Positions 17,210 through 27,934 of a stretch of DNA of 64,000 nucleotides are shown one piece after another; the stretch's first letter is position 1; each line of letters starts with the position of its first letter. The DNA is taken from contig JBGGMV010000016.1 of NCBI GenBank assembly GCA_041287865.1, positions 20,742-84,741 on the forward strand, written 5' to 3'. The notes under the pieces were generated by a model. It saw only the letters and a program-made list of their open reading frames with translations, searched no databases and was not told where the DNA came from. A program made the translations under genes and the position numbers. The stretch comes from JAPWJZ01 sp041287865. Its GTDB lineage: Bacteria; Pseudomonadota; Alphaproteobacteria; Micavibrionales; UBA2020.

Positions 17210-17602
17210 CTAGGTATTGCCGAAGGTCTTCTTCAGCCCGCGCCTTGCGGTTGTGGTGCGGTCGCGTTCCACGACGGCGAGGATCTGCTGGCCGACGACA
17301 GGGTTGACCTCGAGCAGGCTGGCCTTGGCTTCGGTCCAGGCGCGCATGGCAAGCATATGATCCTGCGGGGGCATGTTGACCAGCAGCGTGTGTTCGCCGA
17401 CAGGCTTGGCGCGGCGGTTGAATTCGTTTTCGCGGGTTTTCAGCTGGGAAGCCGCGAGGAAGAAATCGGTCATGACCTGTTTTGCTTCGGGCGCGGTTGC
17501 CTCATAGGCAGCCTTCAGCGTGCCCAACGTCACGGCATTAAAGCCGCCGGTGAGCGCGCCGTTCAGGTCGTCCAGGTTGTCTGTCCCTTTTAAACGGACC
17601 AT
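17210..17602 (-). CDS. Hypothetical protein, 130 residues
   Basis: A small soluble, mostly helical protein with a basic C-terminus (TTTARRGLKKTFGNT). No motif is recognised. An AAGGT element sits at a plausible distance before the ATG. It is divergent from mnmG, and the 127-base gap between the two holds a set of inverted repeats that could control either gene. Codon usage is like the neighbours, which supports real coding. Confidence 0.65.
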   Translation of the reverse strand: MVRLKGTDNLDDLNGALTGGFNAVTLGTLKAAYEATAPEAKQVMTDFFLAASQLKTRENEFNRRAKPVGEHTLLVNMPPQDHMLAMRAWTEAKASLLEVNPVVGQQILAVVERDRTTTARRGLKKTFGNT

Positions 17603-17629
17603 GGTAGTAAGACCTTGCCCTTTTTCAGG

Positions 17630-17703
17630 TTTTCGGGTATCAATTTTCCTTAATGCTCATTATACCCGAAAATCGGGTCTTGTGTGGAAAAAGTTAATTT
17701 TCC
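17630..17703. promoter_or_regulatory. Nested inverted repeats upstream of mnmG
   Basis: TTTTCGGGTAT (17630-17640) pairs perfectly with ATACCCGAAAA (17662-17672). The second arm can instead pair with the following CGGGT, giving ACCCG/CGGGT at 17664-17678. A third hairpin, GGAAAA/TTTTCC, lies at 17686-17703. The first two structures exclude each other, as in an attenuator, though there is no clear T-run. They could also be DNA operator sites. Confidence 0.5.
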
Positions 17704-17729
17704 GGAAGAAAGCATCGTAAGTTATTGAT

Positions 17730-19599
<1,870 letters not shown>

Positions 19600-19607
<8 letters not shown>

Positions 19608-20223
19608 CTCCATCTCTGATACCTTTGCCAAGCGCGGGCTGCATGTTTCACGTGAAACAGCGGAAAAACTCAATATTTACAATAATTTACTTCTTAAGTG
19701 GCAGAAGGCGATCAACCTTGTCAGCCCCACCACTTTGGACGAAGCCGCGCTCCGCCATTTCTATGATAGCGGGCAGCTTTTCCGCTATGTTTTAGACCCC
19801 GATGTGAAACTGGCGGACATGGGCTCCGGTGCGGGTTTTCCAGGCCTTGTACTGGCCCTGCTGGGCGTGCGGGATGTGCATCTGATTGAGTCCGATGTTC
19901 GCAAGGCGACCTTCCTGCGTGAGGTTTCACGTGAAACGGGCGTGGCCGTGACAGTGCATGACAGGCGCGTCGAGGACTGTTCTATCCCCGCGCTGGACGT
20001 GATCTCGGCCCGCGCTTTAGCCCCGCTGAAGGACCTTTTGGCCCACATGAATCACCTGTCTACGGCGGGCCATGCCTGCTACGGCCTGTTCGCCAAGGGC
20101 GCGCAGCATGAGGAAGAAATCGAAAAGGCACGCAAGCAATGGGATTTCGACCTTGAAAGCTTTACCAGCGAGACCGACCCCACGGCCCGTATCCTGCGCC
20201 TGAAAAACCTCAGGAAAAAATAG
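19600..20223 (+). CDS. rsmG: 16S rRNA (guanine-527-N7) methyltransferase
   Basis: SAM-dependent enzyme that methylates G527 of 16S rRNA. The SAM site is LADMGSGAGFPGLVLALLG, followed by HLIESDVRKATFLREVSRE and the conserved VISARALAPLKDLL. The start is probably TTG at 19600, overlapping the mnmG stop by 8 bases; no ATG is available near the N-terminus, and the frame extends further upstream inside mnmG. At 207 residues the length is typical. Two parS-type sites lie inside the coding region, and both encode Val-Ser-Arg-Glu-Thr in the same frame. Confidence 0.93.
19644..19659. promoter_or_regulatory. parS site 1 (ParB-binding), inside rsmG
   Basis: The perfect 16-base palindrome TGTTTCACGTGAAACA, identical to the widely conserved chromosomal parS sequence bound by ParB. 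It lies within rsmG, codons HVSRET, about 725 bases before parA. Confidence 0.93.
19923..19938. promoter_or_regulatory. parS site 2, inside rsmG
   Basis: GGTTTCACGTGAAACG matches parS at 14 of 16 positions; the central 14 bases are perfect and both end bases differ. It also encodes VSRET in the rsmG frame. Confidence 0.8.
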
Positions 20224-20254
20224 ACCATTTCCCGTAAACGTCATATTTCCCTGA

Positions 20255-20270
20255 TGTTTCACGTGAAACA
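20255..20270. promoter_or_regulatory. parS site 3, between rsmG and parA
   Basis: A perfect TGTTTCACGTGAAACA in the rsmG-parA gap. Sites 3 and 4 are 35 bases apart and could also take part in autoregulation of parAB. Confidence 0.93.
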
Positions 20271-20289
20271 CCGGCAACCCATACCCGCC

Positions 20290-20305
20290 TGTTTCACGTG
20301 GAACA
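20290..20305. promoter_or_regulatory. parS site 4, just upstream of parA
   Basis: TGTTTCACGTGGAACA matches parS at 15 of 16 positions and lies 64 bases before the parA ATG. Confidence 0.85.
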
Positions 20306-20368
20306 TTTGCAATTAAATTAGCCACGGGACGGCTTGATTGGACTCGCGAAGAAGCATACAAAGGGTTC

Positions 20369-21235
20369 ATGACCCAGCCCATCATCAGAAACGAAGCCTT
20401 CATCGCACCGGACGGCGGTTCCGCCTCCCCCGCGACCCGTTATATCAGCGTCTCGAACCAGAAAGGCGGCGTTGGCAAGACCACAACGACGGTCAATCTG
20501 GCCACCGCCCTTGCCGCGGTGGGCAAAAGAGTGCTGGTTGTCGACCTGGACCCCCAGGGTAACGCCTCAACCGGCTTCGGTGTCGACCGCGCCGAGCGCG
20601 TAAACGGCACTTACGAGGTCCTTTTCGGTGATTGCACGGCTGATGAAGCGACTTTGCCGACCAAAGTGCCCAATCTTTTCATCATTTCCTCCTCCATCCA
20701 CCTCTCGGGCGCGGAAATCGAGCTGGTCGAGGCTGAACGCCGCGAAGCCCGCCTGAAAATGGCGCTGGAGCTCTCGAAGCAACATTATGACTATGTCCTC
20801 TTCGACTGCCCGCCGTCGCTGAACCTCCTGACGCTGAACGCCCTTGTGGCGTCGACCGGCGTGCTGGTGCCGCTGCAGTGCGAATTCTATGCGCTGGAAG
20901 GCCTGAGCCATCTGGTGAAGACAATCGAGCGCGTCACGCAAAGCTTCAACCAGAAGCTCGAATTGATGGGCGTCGTGCTGACCATGTACGACAAGCGCAA
21001 CAACCTCGCCAACCAGGTCGCTGACAACGTGCGCGGCTTCTTCGGCGACAAGGTTTACGAGACGGCGATTCCGCGCAACGTGCGCATTTCGGAAGCGCCC
21101 TCCTTCGGCCTGCCCGCGATTGTTTATGACATGCACTGCCCGGGCTCGCAGGCTTATATCCAGCTGGCGAAAGAAATCCTGAAGCGCGAGCAAAAAGAAC
21201 AAGAACAAAAACTGCAGCTGCAGTACGGCACATAA
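20369..21235 (+). CDS. parA: Chromosome partitioning ATPase ParA
   Basis: Walker-type ATPase that drives segregation of ParB-parS complexes. The deviant Walker A motif is in QKGGVGKTTTTVNLATALAA, Walker B-like segments are VVDLDPQGNAST and VLFDCPPSLNLLTLNAL, and the DNA-binding and dimer regions follow. The 288 residues include an extra N-terminal stretch of about 25 before the fold. The parB gene starts 22 bases after its stop, and parS sites lie directly upstream. Confidence 0.97.
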   Translation: MTQPIIRNEAFIAPDGGSASPATRYISVSNQKGGVGKTTTTVNLATALAAVGKRVLVVDLDPQGNASTGFGVDRAERVNGTYEVLFGDCTADEATLPTKVPNLFIISSSIHLSGAEIELVEAERREARLKMALELSKQHYDYVLFDCPPSLNLLTLNALVASTGVLVPLQCEFYALEGLSHLVKTIERVTQSFNQKLELMGVVLTMYDKRNNLANQVADNVRGFFGDKVYETAIPRNVRISEAPSFGLPAIVYDMHCPGSQAYIQLAKEILKREQKEQEQKLQLQYGT

Positions 21236-21257
21236 GTTTTTTAATCGGAGAAATAAG

Positions 21258-22217
21258 ATGACTGCAGAAGTGAAAAAACGCGGCCTTGGCCGCGGCCTCG
21301 ACGCCCTCTTCCAGGACCAGCGCAAGGAAGAAGAAGCCTTCCAGCCGAAGATCAAGCGCGCCGACGAAATCGTCGCGGCCGCCGTCGCACAGGCAGAAGC
21401 AAAAGCGGCATCCGGCACCTCATCGACAGCAACGCAGCGTAAGGTCGCTGTCGAGCGCCTGACGCCCGGCAAATACCAGCCGCGCCGTTTCTTTGACGAT
21501 GCAGCGCTCGATCAACTCTCGGACAGCATCGCCGCGCATGGCGTGTTGCAACCTTTGTTGGTTCGTCAGCTCTCGGGCAATATGTACGAGATCATCGCGG
21601 GCGAACGCCGCTGGCGCGCCGCGCAAAAAGCGCAGCTGCATGAAGTTCCAGTCGTCATCGCGACGCTGACCGACAAGGAAGCGCTTGAAATCGCGCTGGT
21701 CGAAAACCTGCAGCGCGAAGACCTGACAGCGGTCGAGGAAGCCGAAGGCTATGCGCGCCTGATGGAAGAATTCGGCCATACGCAGGAAGCCCTGTCGCAG
21801 CAGCTTGGCAAAAGCCGCAGCCATGTCGCCAATACATTGCGTCTTTTGAAACTGCCGCAGTCGGTGCGCGGCATGGTGCAAAGCAATACCTTAAGCGCCG
21901 GTCATGCCCGCGCGCTTGTCGGCGCGAAAGATCCCGAGGCGCTGGCCGGCCTGATCGTCAGCCGCGGCCTGAGCGTGCGTCAGACCGAAGCGCTGGTGCA
22001 AAAGGCGACCGAAGGCAAGCTGAAGCCTGCCCGCAAAAAAGCCTTCGTCGAAAAAGACGTCGATGTTCTGGCGCTGGAAGAACTGACAAGCTCGAAGCTT
22101 GGCCTGCGCGTGACGATCGCCAGCAACGGCCCCGCCGGAACGCTTTCCATCGAATACAAGACGCTCGACCAGCTGGATGACCTGCTGGCGCGTCTTGGCC
22201 AGGTGCCGAAGCGCTGA
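21258..22217 (+). CDS. parB: Chromosome partitioning protein ParB
   Basis: CTP-dependent clamp that binds parS. The N-terminus is RGLGRGLDALFQD, a typical ParA-interacting region. The nuclease-like CTP-binding domain has YQPRRFFDD and IIAGERRWRAAQKAQL, and a helix-turn-helix lies in EALSQQLGKSRSHVANTLRLLKLP, followed by a C-terminal dimer domain. At 319 residues it is slightly longer than average. Its TGA overlaps the ATG of the next gene (TGATG), so the downstream metallopeptidase-like protein is probably translated in step with ParB. Confidence 0.97.
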   Translation: MTAEVKKRGLGRGLDALFQDQRKEEEAFQPKIKRADEIVAAAVAQAEAKAASGTSSTATQRKVAVERLTPGKYQPRRFFDDAALDQLSDSIAAHGVLQPLLVRQLSGNMYEIIAGERRWRAAQKAQLHEVPVVIATLTDKEALEIALVENLQREDLTAVEEAEGYARLMEEFGHTQEALSQQLGKSRSHVANTLRLLKLPQSVRGMVQSNTLSAGHARALVGAKDPEALAGLIVSRGLSVRQTEALVQKATEGKLKPARKKAFVEKDVDVLALEELTSSKLGLRVTIASNGPAGTLSIEYKTLDQLDDLLARLGQVPKR

Positions 22218-23164
22218 TGAAGCACGACAAGGACGCTTATTCGTCTTTCCGCTGGACCTGGACTTCCGCCGCGAAGCGGAAGCAGCTGATGGACGAAACG
22301 CAGCGCATCCTGTCAATCTGGCCCGAGACCCGCGCCCTGCTCGACCTCGCCGCCGCCGAAAAAGTGCCGATTGCCTTTGCCGATAATCTGATCGGCACGG
22401 ATACCGACGGCGTCAATATCGTCAACCGCACGACCGGCGAACGCCGCATCGATATCAAGCCCTATAAAAAACCCGAAGACTGCGCCATCGCGCTGATCCA
22501 CGAACTGCGCCACCTGTGGCAGGACAAGCAACTGGGCCTGACCGCCCTCACCCGCGGCCTTGGCGAAAAAGACGCGACGACGGCCATGCTGCTGAACCGT
22601 GTGAAGGAGGCCGATGCCTTCGCCTTCACCGACCTGATGATTGGCCGCATCAATCACTTCCCTGACGATTTTAAAAAGATGGAAAGCGTCCGTGCCGCGC
22701 TGCTCTTTCTCAACCGTCGCCAGCCGCTGAGCGAGGAGCAGGAAAACGAGGTCAGCGACGTGATGGCCAAGGCCATAACCGAACGCCTGCCCGCCGAGCG
22801 CGCCGCCCTGAAAAAGAAATTCACCGAAGCCCTGACATGGCTGGACAGCTATGACCGCGAAGCGGTTTCAACCTATCATCGCCGCTACATTCAAGACCCT
22901 ATCGACCATATGACCGAGAAACAGGGCCATGTGGTCGCGCTGGCCGATATACGCCGCCTGTGCATGGCGGGCGACGGGCCTACACAAATCTCTTACATGG
23001 ACGATGTAGACGATAAAGCCTTTGCGGCGCTGGTGATGAAAGATGTTGCGACGCCGCTGGCCGATGTTACAGGCCTGATGGATGCCTTCGAAAAGGCAGG
23101 TACTCGCCACGTGAAACAAAAATCAGAAATTGATGCTCGTTTGAAAGCGGCACTGAAGCCTTAA
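22217..23164 (+). CDS. Putative metallopeptidase (DUF6782-like), coupled to parB
   Basis: A 315-residue soluble protein with a zinc-peptidase-like HExxH motif in IHELRHLWQ (His95, Glu96, His99) and a candidate third ligand in NRVKEADAFAFT (Glu131), the spacing of a gluzincin. This suggests a zinc peptidase, but no substrate is known. The same core appears in the gene at 44668 and, degenerate, in those at 9481 and 10566. Its ATG overlaps the parB stop by one base, so it behaves as a third gene of the parAB operon. Its stop shares TTAA with the convergent holA stop. Confidence 0.75.
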   Translation: MKHDKDAYSSFRWTWTSAAKRKQLMDETQRILSIWPETRALLDLAAAEKVPIAFADNLIGTDTDGVNIVNRTTGERRIDIKPYKKPEDCAIALIHELRHLWQDKQLGLTALTRGLGEKDATTAMLLNRVKEADAFAFTDLMIGRINHFPDDFKKMESVRAALLFLNRRQPLSEEQENEVSDVMAKAITERLPAERAALKKKFTEALTWLDSYDREAVSTYHRRYIQDPIDHMTEKQGHVVALADIRRLCMAGDGPTQISYMDDVDDKAFAALVMKDVATPLADVTGLMDAFEKAGTRHVKQKSEIDARLKAALKP

Positions 23165-24204
23165 GCGCGTCTTTTGCCGGCGACAGCCTTGCCGCCCAGT
23201 TGCGCCAGCGACAGCACGGCGCGGCCCAGCAATACGTCCGGCGTGCTGCCGGTCTGTTTGCATTTGGCTTCGGCACTGGAAATGATGTTCAGCGCCTGTT
23301 CAAGCTGCTGGAAGCTCCAGCCGTTTAACTGGGCAAGGAAGGCGTCCTTGTGCTTGAAGAACAACGGCGGGCGCAGTTTTTTGAGGGCCAGTTCCAGCCC
23401 GTCGCCCGCCATGCGGGCCTTGGTGACGTGCAGGCGGGTGAAATGATCGAGCATGACGCGCAAGATTCTGACCGGCGACTCGCCTTCGTGCAGCAAGTGG
23501 GTCAGGATACGGTCGGCCTCGGCCACGTTGCCGGAGGCTGCCGTGCGGGCAAGGTCTTCGAGCGGCAATTGGGCCGAACCGCCGACAGATGCCATAACAT
23601 CTTCGAGCGCGATATCCTTGTAGCCGCCCATATATATAGAGAGCTTCTCCGCCTCGCCGCGCGCAACGCCGCGGTCGCCGACCACGTTGGCCGCCATATA
23701 CTGCAGCGCGTCGGATGAAATTGTATATCCCCTGCTCCGCAGTTCCTCGGACAGGATCTTGGTCAGGTCGCGGGCGTCATCGACATAGCAGGGCAAGGCG
23801 ACGGCATTGGGCGCGTCCTCGAACAGCTTGCGCAGCTTGGAGGCCGGCCAGAGGTCGGCAGCCTCCAGTATCACCATGTTGCAGCCGGGCTTCAGCGCCG
23901 CCAGCGTGGATTTGACAATCGCTTCGATCTTGTCGGTGGCGTCGCGCACGCGCACCACGCGCCGCCCACCCAGCATCGAGATTGACTGTGCTTCGTCGAG
24001 CAGCAGCGACGGATTGTCGGACAGATGGCTGCCGCTGAACTCGGCAACGGCGAAAGGATCGCTGGCATCGGATACAGCCAGCTTTGCCAAGCCGCTCGCG
24101 CGTTCGCGCACAAGGCCTTCATCGGGCCCATAGACCAGCACCGCCAGCGCCTTGGGGTCCGGTTTTTTTAAAAACGGGTCAATGTCGCGGAACTGGAGTT
24201 TCAC
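23161..24204 (-). CDS. holA: DNA polymerase III delta subunit
   Basis: Clamp-loader subunit that opens the beta clamp. The 347-residue protein starts in the family style (VLVYGPDEGLVRERA), has the helical lid region VVGDRGVARGEAEKLSIYMG and the C-terminal collar segment (LAQLNGWSFQQLEQALNIISSAEAKC). Low identity is normal for HolA, so the order leuS-lptE-holA next to parB strengthens the call. Its ATG overlaps the lptE stop (ATGA). Confidence 0.9.
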   Translation of the reverse strand: MKLQFRDIDPFLKKPDPKALAVLVYGPDEGLVRERASGLAKLAVSDASDPFAVAEFSGSHLSDNPSLLLDEAQSISMLGGRRVVRVRDATDKIEAIVKSTLAALKPGCNMVILEAADLWPASKLRKLFEDAPNAVALPCYVDDARDLTKILSEELRSRGYTISSDALQYMAANVVGDRGVARGEAEKLSIYMGGYKDIALEDVMASVGGSAQLPLEDLARTAASGNVAEADRILTHLLHEGESPVRILRVMLDHFTRLHVTKARMAGDGLELALKKLRPPLFFKHKDAFLAQLNGWSFQQLEQALNIISSAEAKCKQTGSTPDVLLGRAVLSLAQLGGKAVAGKRRA

Positions 24205-24749
24205 GGCGAGGGCACGGGGAAAGGTTTCGGCGGCTCGGCGCGGTTAAAATAAAGATCGATCTCTCGCACGATGGAATCCGACAGCTCTTCCAGCATATGG
24301 TCGGTGACGCTTTGCTTGGACACGATGGTCGCCAGCTGGTTGTCGAGCTGGTTGTATCCGCCCACCGCGTGGACGTCGCGTTCCAGCACCACGCGGCCGC
24401 TGATGCGTTCCACCAGCTTGATATGCGTGCCGATATTGGTCATGGCGCGGGTCGATGTCGCGTCTTTGCGGATGCCGAGGTTGGTGGTGTCGGTTTTCAG
24501 CGGTAGCAGAGTGAGGATGTAATTGCCGACGCTGGGGCGGCCGCGCACATACAGCCGGTCGATCAGCAGGTTGCGCAGGCGCTGGCCTTCGCGGTCGGGC
24601 ACGTTGGCAATGTCGATGGCGGCACGGTTGATCGCCATGTCGCCATCGGCGGCCTGCAGGTATTCCGTCTTGCCGTACAGCGGCTCGAACCCGCAGCCGG
24701 CAAGAGCGAGAAGGCAAAGGACAGTGGCGATCGTTTTAAACGACGACAT
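24201..24749 (-). CDS. lptE: LPS-assembly lipoprotein LptE
   Basis: Outer-membrane lipoprotein that plugs LptD for LPS insertion. The N-terminus is a lipoprotein signal with lipobox LLALAGC, and the mature protein begins CGFEPLYG, a hallmark of LptE. 182 residues is the usual size. The start at 24749 lies 14 bases inside the end of leuS; a longer frame without a signal reaches 24932. It is coupled by ATGA overlap to holA. Confidence 0.92.
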   Translation of the reverse strand: MSSFKTIATVLCLLALAGCGFEPLYGKTEYLQAADGDMAINRAAIDIANVPDREGQRLRNLLIDRLYVRGRPSVGNYILTLLPLKTDTTNLGIRKDATSTRAMTNIGTHIKLVERISGRVVLERDVHAVGGYNQLDNQLATIVSKQSVTDHMLEELSDSIVREIDLYFNRAEPPKPFPVPSP

Positions 24750-27276
24750 TGATGATCCTGTTGGGCACGACGATGACTTTTTTGGCGGCCTTGCCTTCCA
24801 TGGCTTTTTGCACGGCGGTTTCGGCCAGCGCGGCTTTTTCGGCGTCGGACGCGGCAAGGTCTTTCGGTAGCTGGATGGTGGCGCGCAGCTTGCCGTTGAC
24901 CTGTATCGCAATCGTGACGGTATCGCTGCCAATCCAGTCCTTGTCTGCCTCGGGCCAGCTTGAATTGACCACCATCTCCTTATGGCCCAGATGCGCCCAG
25001 AGCTCTTCGGCCAGATGCGGCATGACGGGCGCCATCAGGCGCACCAGCGCCTCGCAGCCTTCACGCAGCACCGCGCCGTCGCCTTTCGCGGCGGAGAAAT
25101 CTTCCAGCGCGTTCGACAATTCGCGAAGGCGCGCGATGCCCTTGTTGAAATGGAATTTCTCCAGATCCTGCGTCATCATGTCGATGGTGCCGTGGATCTT
25201 GCGCTTCATGGCGTCGGTGTCGCCACCTTTACCGTTGAAATCCGCAAGGGTGACAAGACGCCACAAACGGTTGACGTATTTCCACGCGCCTTCGATGCCG
25301 CCTTCCGTCCATTCCACGTCCCGCTCCGGCGGGCTGTCGGAGAGGATCAGCAGGCGCGCGGCGTCGATGCCGAAGTTGACGGAAACTTCTTCAAGGCCGA
25401 TCACGTTCTTGCGCGATTTCGACATTTTCTCGATGCGGCCGACGGTGACAGGCGTATTGTCGCCCTTTTTCACGTAAGCGCCGTTATGGCCTTTTTCGAT
25501 GTCGGCGGGCGACAGCCATTTGCCGTCTTCGCCCTTGTAGGTTTCGTGCACCACCATGCCCTGCGTGAACAGCGCGGTGAAAGGCTCGTCGAAATCGAGG
25601 TAGCCGCATTTCTTCAGCGCGCGGGTGAAGAAGCGCGCGTAGAGCAAGTGCATCACGGCATGTTCGACGCCGCCGATGTATTGATCAACGGGCGCCCAGT
25701 GCTTCACTTTGTCTTTTGCGAAGCCTTCCTTGGCGTTATGCGGGTCGCAATAGCGGAACTGGTACCATGAACTTTCAAAGAAGGTGTCGAAGGTATCCGT
25801 CTCGCGCTCGGCGTCCTTGCCGCAGGTGGGGCATTTGACCTGTTTCCACGTCGGGTGGTTATAGACGGGGTTGCCGGGCTTGTCGAAGGTAACGTCTTCC
25901 GGCAGCGTCACGGGCAGCTGGTCTTCCGGCACCGGCACGGCGCCGCAGGCCTGGCAGTGGATGATCGGAATCGGGCAGCCCCAATAGCGCTGGCGGCTGA
26001 CGCCCCAGTCGCGCAGACGGTACAGCGTTGTCCCCTGCCCCGTTTTGGCGGCTTCGAAGCGCTTGATCACTTCGGCCTTGGCCTCGTCGATCGTCATGGC
26101 GTTCAGGAAGTCGGAATTGTACAGCCTGCCGGGGCCGGTATAGGCCTCCATGTCGATGGCGAATTCGCGGCCGTCCTTGTCGGGCGGGATCACGACGGGA
26201 ATAACGTCGAGGCCATATTTACGCGCGAAGTCGAGGTCGCGCTGGTCATGCGCGGGGCAGCCGAAGATCGCGCCCGTGCCGTAATCCATCAATACGAAGT
26301 TGGCGATAAATACCCGCAGCGTCTTGCCGGCGATAAAGGGATGGTTGACGGTCAGGCCCGTATCGTGGCCGATTTTCTCCGCCGTTTCGATCACGGCTTC
26401 GGACGTGCCGATCTTGCGGCACTTCTCGATAAAGCTTTCCACGCCCATGTCGTTCTTGGACAGTTTCTGCGCGACCGGATGGTCGGGCGAGATAGCGACG
26501 AAGGATGCGCCGAACAATGTGTCGGGGCGCGTGGTGTAGATTTCAAGTCGCTGGCCCTTGGGCTTGGTGAATTCAAAGGTGAATTTCAGGCCCTGTGACT
26601 TGCCGATCCAGTTCTCCTGCATCAGGCGCACTTTTTCCGGCCAGCCGCCCAGTTGAGAAATTCCGTCCAGCAGATCGTCGGCGAAGGCGGTGATCTTCAG
26701 GAACCATTGTTTCAGCTTGCGGCGTTCCACCAGCGCGCCGGAACGCCAGCCGCGGCCGTCGACCACCTGCTCGTTCGCCAGCACGGTGTTTTCGATCGGG
26801 TCCCAGTTGACGAAAGATTCTTTCTGGTAGGCGAGCCCGGCCTTCAGGAAGTCGAGGAAGTATTTCTGTTCGTGCTTGTAATAATCGGGCGCGCAGGTGG
26901 CAATCTCGCGGCTCCAGTCGATGGCGAGGCCCATGAGCTTCAAATCCTGCTTCATGGCCGCGATGTTCGCATAAGTCCATTTGGCGGGATGGGTCTTGTT
27001 TTCCATGGCGGCGTTTTCGGCCGGCAGGCCGAAGGCGTCCCAGCCCATGGGGTTCAGGACGTTATAGCCGCGCGCGCGTTTATACCGCGCCACGATGTCC
27101 GACATCGTATAGTTGCGCATATGGCCGACGTGCAGCTTGCCCGAAGGGTAAGGGAACATGGCCAGCGTGTAATACTTGGGCTTGTCGGCGCGTTCCGTCA
27201 CTTCGAAGCACTTGCTGTCTTCCCAGGCCTTCTGCCAGCGCGCTTCGGTTTCTTTTACATTATAACGGTCGCTCAT
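24736..27276 (-). CDS. leuS: Leucyl-tRNA synthetase
   Basis: Class I synthetase that charges tRNA-Leu. The 846-residue protein has the HIGH equivalent in YPSGKLHVGHMRNY, the KMSKS loop in IEKMSKSRKNV, an editing domain with the threonine-rich IYTTRPDTLFGASFVAISP, and the zinc-finger remnant CPTCGKDAERETDTF. The ATG at 27276 follows GAGGAACAGGA and gives the conserved N-terminus; the frame continues 6 codons upstream. It is followed directly by lptE and holA. Confidence 0.98.
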   Translation of the reverse strand: MSDRYNVKETEARWQKAWEDSKCFEVTERADKPKYYTLAMFPYPSGKLHVGHMRNYTMSDIVARYKRARGYNVLNPMGWDAFGLPAENAAMENKTHPAKWTYANIAAMKQDLKLMGLAIDWSREIATCAPDYYKHEQKYFLDFLKAGLAYQKESFVNWDPIENTVLANEQVVDGRGWRSGALVERRKLKQWFLKITAFADDLLDGISQLGGWPEKVRLMQENWIGKSQGLKFTFEFTKPKGQRLEIYTTRPDTLFGASFVAISPDHPVAQKLSKNDMGVESFIEKCRKIGTSEAVIETAEKIGHDTGLTVNHPFIAGKTLRVFIANFVLMDYGTGAIFGCPAHDQRDLDFARKYGLDVIPVVIPPDKDGREFAIDMEAYTGPGRLYNSDFLNAMTIDEAKAEVIKRFEAAKTGQGTTLYRLRDWGVSRQRYWGCPIPIIHCQACGAVPVPEDQLPVTLPEDVTFDKPGNPVYNHPTWKQVKCPTCGKDAERETDTFDTFFESSWYQFRYCDPHNAKEGFAKDKVKHWAPVDQYIGGVEHAVMHLLYARFFTRALKKCGYLDFDEPFTALFTQGMVVHETYKGEDGKWLSPADIEKGHNGAYVKKGDNTPVTVGRIEKMSKSRKNVIGLEEVSVNFGIDAARLLILSDSPPERDVEWTEGGIEGAWKYVNRLWRLVTLADFNGKGGDTDAMKRKIHGTIDMMTQDLEKFHFNKGIARLRELSNALEDFSAAKGDGAVLREGCEALVRLMAPVMPHLAEELWAHLGHKEMVVNSSWPEADKDWIGSDTVTIAIQVNGKLRATIQLPKDLAASDAEKAALAETAVQKAMEGKAAKKVIVVPNRIINVVV

Positions 27277-27367
27277 AATCCTGTTCCTCAACACACCTTG
27301 CCGCCTTCTGCGGGCGCAAAAGCCAGTAGACTATAAATATATAGGGTTTTCCAGTGCGTAAACGGGC

Positions 27368-27934
27368 TTAAAGCTTGCCGCGGCCGGACTGCGCCACGCG
27401 CAGTTCGCGCGCGCGGGTCAGGATGGTGTTTTCGATATTGGTGGCCATATCGCTGCCGACCGCGCTGTCTTTCCAGCCGCCCTTGGCCTGCACCTGCTTG
27501 AAGGCCGCGACGCGCACGCCATCGGCCCGCAGCTGCTTGTCCAATATATATACGCTCAGTTTAAAGCGCTCGCCGGGCGTCTTGGGGTTTTCATACCATT
27601 CGGTGAGGATAACGCCGCCGAAGGGGTCGGCGGTGGCGATCGGCATGAAAGAAATAGTGTCGAGCGACGCGCGCCACAGGAAGCTGTTGACGCCGATGCC
27701 GGACGAGCCCGAACCACTGTCGTTCTCGTCACTGCCGAAGAGACGCGAACCCAGCGTTTGCCCCTCGCCCCAGACGGTATCGGGCTTCTGGTCGCTATAA
27801 AGCGGCTTGTCGTTCGTGGCGCCTTCGGGGCGTGTCGGATAGCTGGCTTCTTTCTTGACGCCTTCGCAAGCGCCCAGCAGCGCCAGCGAGATGCCAAGTG
27901 CGATCAGTGATGCGGAACGGGATGTCTTGTTCAT
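27368..27934 (-). CDS. DUF3576 lipoprotein
   Basis: 188 residues with an N-terminal lipoprotein signal (lipobox LALLGAC, Cys at 23). The body matches what I know of DUF3576, an alphaproteobacterial family: IGVNSFLWRASLDTISFMPIATADPFGGVILTEWY (only the pattern, quoted in parts: NSFLWRASLDTISFMP and DPFGGVILTEWY). These proteins usually lie just upstream of leuS, as here. The role is unknown; an envelope location is likely. Confidence 0.85.
   Translation of the reverse strand: MNKTSRSASLIALGISLALLGACEGVKKEASYPTRPEGATNDKPLYSDQKPDTVWGEGQTLGSRLFGSDENDSGSGSSGIGVNSFLWRASLDTISFMPIATADPFGGVILTEWYENPKTPGERFKLSVYILDKQLRADGVRVAAFKQVQAKGGWKDSAVGSDMATNIENTILTRARELRVAQSGRGKL

Noticed and set aside
23108..23118. 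CACGTGAAACA, half of a parS site
   Set aside because: Only one arm is present; the other half does not match, so it is unlikely to bind ParB specifically.
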